Below are positions 59,314 through 64,000 of a DNA stretch of 64,000 nt, piece by piece. The DNA lies in assembly GCF_001436115.1 (NCBI RefSeq), contig NZ_AYZQ01000002.1, forward strand, positions 1-64,000, in the 5' to 3' direction. Within the stretch, counting starts at the first letter, position 1. Every line of letters begins with the position of its first letter. This DNA comes from Lacticaseibacillus brantae DSM 23927. Its GTDB lineage: Bacteria; Bacillota; Bacilli; Lactobacillales; Lactobacillaceae. The notes below the pieces were generated by a model. The model was not told the DNA's origin and made no database searches. It saw only the letters and a program-made list of their open reading frames with translations. The position numbers were made by a program, and so were the translations under genes.

Positions 59314-59721
59314 ATGATTAAGCAATTCATTCGCTTTGGGGCTGTCGGCGCAATCAATACCGTTTTGACGTATGTCATCTATCTTAGTCTGTATCGCCTG
59401 ATTAATCCAACGGCAGCCATGGGCGTGGGCTATGGGCTCACATCAATTCTCGGCATTATTTTGAATGACCGGATGGTTTTTCAAAGCCATCAAGCCAGAC
59501 ATCCTGATACGGTGCTCAAGTATTATTTCACTTATGGCATGTCGCTGGTGATTAGTTTAATCCTGACGACAACGTGGAATGACTGGTGGCAATTGAATGC
59601 GACGCTGGCGCCAGCTTTCAGCTTATTGGTGACTGTACCAATGAACTTCTTGCTGAGTAAATTTTGGATTTTTAAATCAGATAAGGATGTGGTGAATGGT
59701 GATAAAACGTCGAAAGCTTGA
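59314..59721 (+). CDS. GtrA-family membrane protein (probable polyprenyl-sugar flippase)
   Basis: This 135-residue protein has four helices with the family start FIRFGAVGAINTVLTYVIY and the DRMVF loop. GtrA proteins are thought to flip polyprenyl-phosphate-linked sugars across the membrane. ATG 59314 follows AGGAGGG. It overlaps the next gene by 26 bp. It works with the downstream GT2 (makes the lipid-linked sugar) and GT-C enzyme (transfers it outside). Confidence 0.87.
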   Translation: MIKQFIRFGAVGAINTVLTYVIYLSLYRLINPTAAMGVGYGLTSILGIILNDRMVFQSHQARHPDTVLKYYFTYGMSLVISLILTTTWNDWWQLNATLAPAFSLLVTVPMNFLLSKFWIFKSDKDVVNGDKTSKA

Positions 59722-61807
59722 TTGGTGGCTCGTCGGAATTCTAGTCTTAGCGGGGTTCCTGTACGGCTGGAAGATTTGGGAAGCAGGCTCAGCCAACGCC
59801 TATTACACGGCGGCAATCACAAGTATGGTCCAAAGTTGGTCCAACTTCTGGTACGGGGCTTTTGATCCAGCTGGCTTTATTACAGTTGATAAGCCGCCCG
59901 TCGCATTATGGTTCATGGCGATTTCTGCCAAAATCTTTGGCGTCCATGGCTGGTCTGTGGTCTTACCGTCTGTGCTTTTTGGTATCGGATCCGTCGGCTT
60001 GATGTATGCGCTGATTAAACCCAGATTTGGCGCGTGGGCCGCCCGGTTATCCGCACTGATTTTGACTTTAACCCCGATTGTCGTCGCAGATTCTCGGACG
60101 AACAATATGGATGCCACACTACTATTCTTCCTATTGTTAGCCACTTGGGCCCTGATGAAAGCCGTCTCTGCACGCAAGCCGTGGCTGGTGATCGTCAGTT
60201 TTGCCCTGATTGGGATTAGTTTCAACATTAAAATGTTGCAAGCCTTTATGATTCTGCCAGCGTTACTCCTATTCTACTGGTTGGCTAGCAATCAAAAATG
60301 GCATAAGAAAATGATTACCTTGGGCGTCGCTGCTGTGGCCTTAGTTGGCTTTACAGTGGCCTGGCCGATGGCCGTTGATAGTACCAGTGCTGCTAATCGC
60401 CCCTATGTTGGGAGTTCACAAACCAATTCCGAAATGGAACTGGCTTTCGGTTACAACGGGACGGAGCGGTTGCTCGGACAAACCACTGGGACCGGGGCCG
60501 CCTTTAGTGGCATGACCAGCAAGTCAGGTAGTTCAGAGGCAACCAAGTCACCAACGACCGGCACTGCACCAACAGGCGCGCAAGGTACGGGGGCCCCGAC
60601 TGGCCAGAAGCCAACCGGGACGCCACCATCTGGAGCCAAAGGTAATGGGCCTGGAGGGACACCACCAACCGGTGCCGGTCAAAAAGCTGGAACGACCGGC
60701 AAGCAACCGATGACCAGTGGGACGCGGCCTGCCAAACCAACTGGAGCTGAAGGCATGCCTGGTGGATTCACTGGTAAAGGTCGTGGCAGTCGTGCCGGTA
60801 GCATGGGCGGTGCCAATGGGGCCTTCTCGATTGGGACTGTCGGCCCATTGCGTCTACTTCAATCGGACTTAGGGCCACAGATTAGTTGGATGCTGCCTGC
60901 GGCACTTATTGGCTTTATCAGTGCGTACGCAGCGTATGATGACCGCAAGCGGAAATGGTACCAACTCAACGCTGAACAGAAACATTTGGGTTACTGGTTG
61001 GCTTGGTTAGTGCCAGTCGCTGGGTTCTTTTCCGTCGCTAGTTTCTTCCACCCGTATTACACGATTATGTTGGCACCGCCAATTGCTGCACTGGCAGCGA
61101 TTGGGTTTGTCACGATGACTAAGCAATTCAAAGGTAAGCTGGCGCAATGGCAAACCTGGTTATTGCCGGTGACAGTGGCCATCACCACCGGTCTTGGTGC
61201 CTGGTATGTCAGTCTTGTTTATCAATGGCAGACTTGGCTGGTTGTGGCCATGGGCGTGGCGGCATTAGCCATTTTATTTGCGACTCGGACGAAGAAAACT
61301 AAGCTGGGGGCGACTGTCGCCTTAATTGCGATGTTAGCCGCCCCAACCTGGTGGTCACTGAGTCCAACACTGTCTGGTGAATCCAGTGGGATTCCATATG
61401 CCAGTCCAACGCTTTTGGCAGCCAGCGGTCAAGGCCAAGGCGCCATGGGTTCAGGTTCCGCGGACAAGGCGCTATTGACTTATGTGACGAAACATCAAGG
61501 TTCTGCTAAGTACTTGTTTGCCACAAGCGATGCCAGCACGGCCGCGCCATATATTATTGAGTCTGGTAAAGCGGTCATGGCGATTGGTGGTTTCAATGGG
61601 ACAGATCCAACATTGACCTTGAAACAATTCAAGGCGCTCGTTGCCAAGGGTGAAGTGAAATACTATTACGACACGGGTCGAGCAGGTAATTCTGCCATCG
61701 CCAAGTGGGTCGAAAAGAATGGTAAGAAGATTACCCTCACCCAAAGCAGTTCGTCATCCAAGATGATGGGGATGGGCGGACAAGGCACCCTCTATCAACT
61801 TAAATAA
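59696..61807 (+). CDS. GT-C (family 39/YkcB-like) glycosyltransferase with Gly/Thr/Pro-rich insert
   Basis: This 703-residue membrane enzyme transfers a sugar from a polyprenyl-phosphate carrier to an external acceptor. The first extracytoplasmic loop carries FDPAGFITVDKPPVALW, the catalytic Asp region of this family. It has about 12 helices, with a low-complexity extracytoplasmic insert at about 262-375 rich in Gly, Thr, Pro and Lys. The start is ATG 59696 after AAGGA. The C-terminal domain (about 560-703) is soluble and external. The acceptor may be a teichoic acid or protein. Confidence 0.85.
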   Translation: MVIKRRKLDWWLVGILVLAGFLYGWKIWEAGSANAYYTAAITSMVQSWSNFWYGAFDPAGFITVDKPPVALWFMAISAKIFGVHGWSVVLPSVLFGIGSVGLMYALIKPRFGAWAARLSALILTLTPIVVADSRTNNMDATLLFFLLLATWALMKAVSARKPWLVIVSFALIGISFNIKMLQAFMILPALLLFYWLASNQKWHKKMITLGVAAVALVGFTVAWPMAVDSTSAANRPYVGSSQTNSEMELAFGYNGTERLLGQTTGTGAAFSGMTSKSGSSEATKSPTTGTAPTGAQGTGAPTGQKPTGTPPSGAKGNGPGGTPPTGAGQKAGTTGKQPMTSGTRPAKPTGAEGMPGGFTGKGRGSRAGSMGGANGAFSIGTVGPLRLLQSDLGPQISWMLPAALIGFISAYAAYDDRKRKWYQLNAEQKHLGYWLAWLVPVAGFFSVASFFHPYYTIMLAPPIAALAAIGFVTMTKQFKGKLAQWQTWLLPVTVAITTGLGAWYVSLVYQWQTWLVVAMGVAALAILFATRTKKTKLGATVALIAMLAAPTWWSLSPTLSGESSGIPYASPTLLAASGQGQGAMGSGSADKALLTYVTKHQGSAKYLFATSDASTAAPYIIESGKAVMAIGGFNGTDPTLTLKQFKALVAKGEVKYYYDTGRAGNSAIAKWVEKNGKKITLTQSSSSSKMMGMGGQGTLYQLK

Positions 61808-61823
61808 AAGGAAGTGACTCATC

Positions 61824-62795
61824 ATGAGCCAAACACAACTCATCTCAATCGTGTTACCCGTGTACAACGAGAGTGCGGGGATTAAGAAGACCATTGCGGT
61901 GCTCGAAAATTATGTTGAAGCTCGCGATGAACAGTATGAATTAATCTTTGTCGATGATGGTTCCTCAGATGATACTGTCGCCAAGATTAATGCAGCAATG
62001 GCGCAATGTCGTAACGTGCGACTAGTACAATTCTCACGTAATTTTGGTCATCAATTGGCGATTAGTGCCGGCATTCGGTATGCCAGTGGTGATGCTGTTG
62101 TGGTCATGGATGCAGATTTGCAAGATCCGCCCAGCGTCATTCCGGCCATGATTGCACAATGGCAGGCAGGTTATGCGGTCGTCTATGGCAAGCGGCGCCA
62201 CCGGGATGGTGAAACGTGGTTCAAGAAAGTGTCTGCCGCGGCCTTCTATCGATTGCTGCGAGCGATGACTAGCACGGATATTCCCGTTGATACCGGAGAC
62301 TTTCGGCTGATGGACCGCAAAGTCGTTGATGTATTAAAACAATTCGATGAAACTGATCCATATGTTCGCGGGTTGGTCTCGTGGGTTGGCTTCAAACAAA
62401 CCGGCGTGCTCTATGACCGGCAAGATCGCAACGCAGGTAAATCTAAATATCCGCTTAAGAAGATGCTCCATCTAGCACTCAATGGCATCACCAGTTTCTC
62501 AACTATACCGTTGACGCTGGCATTATGGTTCAGTGGCCTAGCGCTGGGCATTAGCGTGTTATCAGTCCTTATTGCTGAGCTCACAGGCACACTTGGTGCC
62601 ACAGTGTGGATTGTCGCTAGTTTGTTCTTCTTAGGTAGTGGCCTCTTCTTGAGTTTAGGCATCATTGGCAGTTACTTGGGGCGCGTCTTCAATCAATCGC
62701 GTGAGCGGCCGTTATATATTGTGGCGCAGACACAGGGGTTTGCTCAGAATAAATTTCAACAGTACCAACAACAGCGGTTGCAGAATCAAGGCTGA
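61824..62795 (+). CDS. Polyprenyl-phosphate glycosyltransferase (GT2, GtrB/DPM1-like)
   Basis: This 323-residue enzyme makes polyprenyl-phosphate sugar from a nucleotide sugar at the inner face of the membrane. The GT-A domain starts ISIVLPVYNES, with FVDDGSSDDT and the DxD-type VMDADLQDPP. Two C-terminal helices (about 230-300) anchor it. ATG follows AAAGGAAG. It is the third gene of the operon after GtrA and the GT-C enzyme, closed by the terminator at 62815. Confidence 0.9.
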   Translation: MSQTQLISIVLPVYNESAGIKKTIAVLENYVEARDEQYELIFVDDGSSDDTVAKINAAMAQCRNVRLVQFSRNFGHQLAISAGIRYASGDAVVVMDADLQDPPSVIPAMIAQWQAGYAVVYGKRRHRDGETWFKKVSAAAFYRLLRAMTSTDIPVDTGDFRLMDRKVVDVLKQFDETDPYVRGLVSWVGFKQTGVLYDRQDRNAGKSKYPLKKMLHLALNGITSFSTIPLTLALWFSGLALGISVLSVLIAELTGTLGATVWIVASLFFLGSGLFLSLGIIGSYLGRVFNQSRERPLYIVAQTQGFAQNKFQQYQQQRLQNQG

Positions 62796-62814
62796 TTAGC
62801 CCGTTTAAAGCTAG

Positions 62815-62850
62815 AAAACAAGCCCGATGACTCAGTCATCGGGCTTGTTT
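62815..62850 (+). terminator. Terminator of the glycosylation operon
   Basis: AAACAAGCCCGATGAC and GTCATCGGGCTTGTTT form a 16-bp stem with a TCA loop. Confidence 0.92.
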
Positions 62851-62882
62851 CATTGTGGATCACAGTTGCAACCACACTTTTC

Positions 62883-62911
62883 TTGAATTTTCTTGTGATT
62901 ATCGGTACATT
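62883..62911 (+). promoter_or_regulatory. Promoter of the acidic two-gene operon
   Basis: TTGAAT (62883-62888) and TACATT (62906-62911) are 17 bp apart. Confidence 0.5.
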
Positions 62912-62941
62912 GACAGAAAAGAGAGTTCAGGAGGGATGGGC

Positions 62942-63235
62942 ATGGCCATGGACGAAGACATTACCCGGTATCAGAAAACAGAAGGCGCTAATGAAATTAT
63001 GGATAAGGGTTATCTCACCGAGCGTGACCTGCCAGCAATGATGGACAGCGATTGGGCTGACCGTTTGTTGATTCAAATTAATGACGAATTGCGCCTGCGC
63101 AGTTTAAGCGAACGCGCAGTTTTGCAGAAGTTTAATTATTATATGGGGACGGGTGTGATTATTTATAACCCAGCCCAAATCGATGAAGCGCAAGCCAAGA
63201 CGTTACTGCAACATGCCTTGGGCTTCAAAAAGTAG
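62942..63235 (+). CDS. Unknown acidic soluble protein (97 aa)
   Basis: It starts MAMDEDITRYQKTEGANEIM and is mostly helical, with no membrane segment or cysteine. ATG 62942 lies 6 nt after GGAGGG; neighbouring in-frame ATGs at 62936 and 62948 are possible. It is followed 8 bp later by the 125-aa gene. Function unknown. Confidence 0.65.
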   Translation: MAMDEDITRYQKTEGANEIMDKGYLTERDLPAMMDSDWADRLLIQINDELRLRSLSERAVLQKFNYYMGTGVIIYNPAQIDEAQAKTLLQHALGFKK

Positions 63236-63243
63236 GTGACAAC

Positions 63244-63621
63244 ATGACAATGACAGTATATGACGTCTTACGAACAATTAAGACAGATTCGGATACATAT
63301 TTCGATCACATCCAGATTGAAGGGAAGGAATTTCCCGTTGATCATCGCGCTTTGGTTGAAATCATGGAAGCCAAAACCATCACCGAGGTGGAAGACTTGG
63401 CCACAGTCGATATTCCAACAAATACCGCCCGCTTTCTGCGGATACCCGTCTCATTCTTGGAAGATGAGGATATGTTAGCTTACGGGGATGAACTCGAAGA
63501 ATACCATACGTTGGTGGAGACGTTAGAAGGTTTGTTAGAAGATGGCTTACTGGCTGATCCAGTCCATCAGTTTATGGTCACACAAGATGAGCGATTGGTG
63601 ATTAATGATGATTTAGTTTAA
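63244..63621 (+). CDS. Unknown acidic soluble protein (125 aa)
   Basis: Asp and Glu make up about a quarter of the residues, clustered in the second half (EDEDMLAYGDELEEYH), with no signal or helix for the membrane. ATG 63244 has AGGTGAC upstream. Second gene of the unit; its stop overlaps that of the convergent reductase by 4 bp. Function unknown. Confidence 0.65.
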   Translation: MTMTVYDVLRTIKTDSDTYFDHIQIEGKEFPVDHRALVEIMEAKTITEVEDLATVDIPTNTARFLRIPVSFLEDEDMLAYGDELEEYHTLVETLEGLLEDGLLADPVHQFMVTQDERLVINDDLV

Positions 63622-64000
63622 TGCGGCAATGTGATAACAATTTTGCCGACTTGGTGCCCCTGTTCAAGAAGGGTGGCCGCGGCGGTCATGTTATCGAGGG
63701 TTAAGCCCTCGTACACTTTAGTGACAGGCGACTGCAAGTTCAGATGGCCGACTAATTGGCTAATCTGAGCCAAGATTTGGCCCTGAGTCGCAATCCGGTC
63801 GTCAAAGTCGCTTTTGGCGAACATGTATTCAAAATCGAGACTTGCAGCTTTGGCTTTGATGCTTGATAAATCGATGTTTGGTGTGGGCCCAACAATCGTG
63901 CCGACATGACCAAATGGTTTGATTAAACTACCGGCTGCAAGGCTATACGGTTCCGGTGAATACAAGATCGCAATGCCGTCAACGGAATCAAAGCCCGCTG
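63618..64000 (-). CDS. Partial quinone reductase-like oxidoreductase (C-terminal part)
   Basis: About 126 codons of the end of an MDR/zinc-type alcohol dehydrogenase-like protein are present; the 5' part lies beyond the right edge. The visible segment includes GHVGTIVGPTP and the final VYEGLTLDNMTAAATLLEQGHQVGKIVITLP, the usual C-terminal pattern of quinone reductases. It is a second member of the family besides 24909-25817. Confidence 0.75.
   Translation of the reverse strand, partial: AGFDSVDGIAILYSPEPYSLAAGSLIKPFGHVGTIVGPTPNIDLSSIKAKAASLDFEYMFAKSDFDDRIATQGQILAQISQLVGHLNLQSPVTKVYEGLTLDNMTAAATLLEQGHQVGKIVITLPH

Noticed and set aside
1-64000. Search for insertion sequences, prophage genes and CRISPR arrays
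   Set aside because: No transposase, integrase, phage structural gene or short regularly spaced repeat array was seen in any frame.

Overview
The window is a 64 kb chromosomal stretch from a low-to-mid-GC Gram-positive bacterium, almost certainly a member of the Lactobacillaceae; the genus is not resolved from sequence alone. The evidence is a KxYKxGKxW-type signal peptide on a giant mucus-binding-type (Mub-like) adhesin, sortase-anchored surface proteins, strong GGAGG ribosome binding sites with many TTG/GTG starts, a CiaRH-like two-component pair, and a MutY without its iron-sulfur cysteines. I see no insertion sequence, prophage or CRISPR array.

Layout. 0.2-3.6 kb: phosphonate/phosphite-type ABC importer (phnD-phnC-phnE-phnE). 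3.6-5.4 kb: small membrane protein and a 14-TM drug-type MFS pump. 5.8-9.2 kb: a five-gene ABC-2-like cassette with three different permease-like proteins, one ATPase and one anchored extracytoplasmic protein. 9.5-21 kb: cell-surface region (1,686-residue Mub-like adhesin, secreted CHAP amidase, aquaporin, three very small membrane proteins, an Lsa-type ABC-F protein with a leader attenuator, and a repeat protein ending in LPATS). 21-28 kb: amino-acid permease, Na+/H+ antiporter, quinone reductase, and an mntH-tetR operon with its own operator. 28-32 kb: DyP peroxidase (PerR-like box) divergent from a zinc-type binding lipoprotein (Zur-like box), then a CPBP protease and an extended SDR. 32-41 kb: YkpA-type ABC-F, double DUF805 protein, EamA transporter, HAD phosphatase, sbcD-sbcC. 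41-50 kb: mutY, esterase, ABC exporter, flavodoxin-like reductase, small proteins, a shortened TAG-like glycosylase, PdxK/ThiD kinase and an unknown two-gene operon. 50-57 kb: MFS, kup, two single-domain DUF805 genes, tRNA-Ala(CGC), a tandemly duplicated structured RNA/small-peptide locus, a cysteine-less HesB-like protein and a GNAT. 57-64 kb: CiaRH-like two-component system divergent from a three-gene polyprenyl-linked glycosylation operon (GtrA, GT-C, GT2), an unknown acidic two-gene operon and a partial quinone reductase.

The most unusual signal is at 55.76-56.22 kb. Two copies of the same arrangement lie 238 bp apart. Each has two GC-rich hairpins whose stems differ between copies but still pair, a perfectly conserved hairpin presenting GGAGG in its loop, a short MKKL leader reading frame, and a hairpin over the ATG of a second overlapping frame. 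That second frame encodes a hydrophobic peptide beginning MSGWLISM in both copies. The layout resembles translationally controlled type I toxin or leader-coupled peptide loci, but I do not recognise it as a known family.

Regulatory sites readable by eye include a PhoP-like repeat before phnD, the Lsa attenuator, a TetR operator, PerR- and Zur-like boxes, and CiaR-like repeats before the glycosylation operon. Three intergenic regions also share GAGCGYGA at or just after the upstream stop codon and contain inverted repeats, which suggests a species-specific extragenic element.
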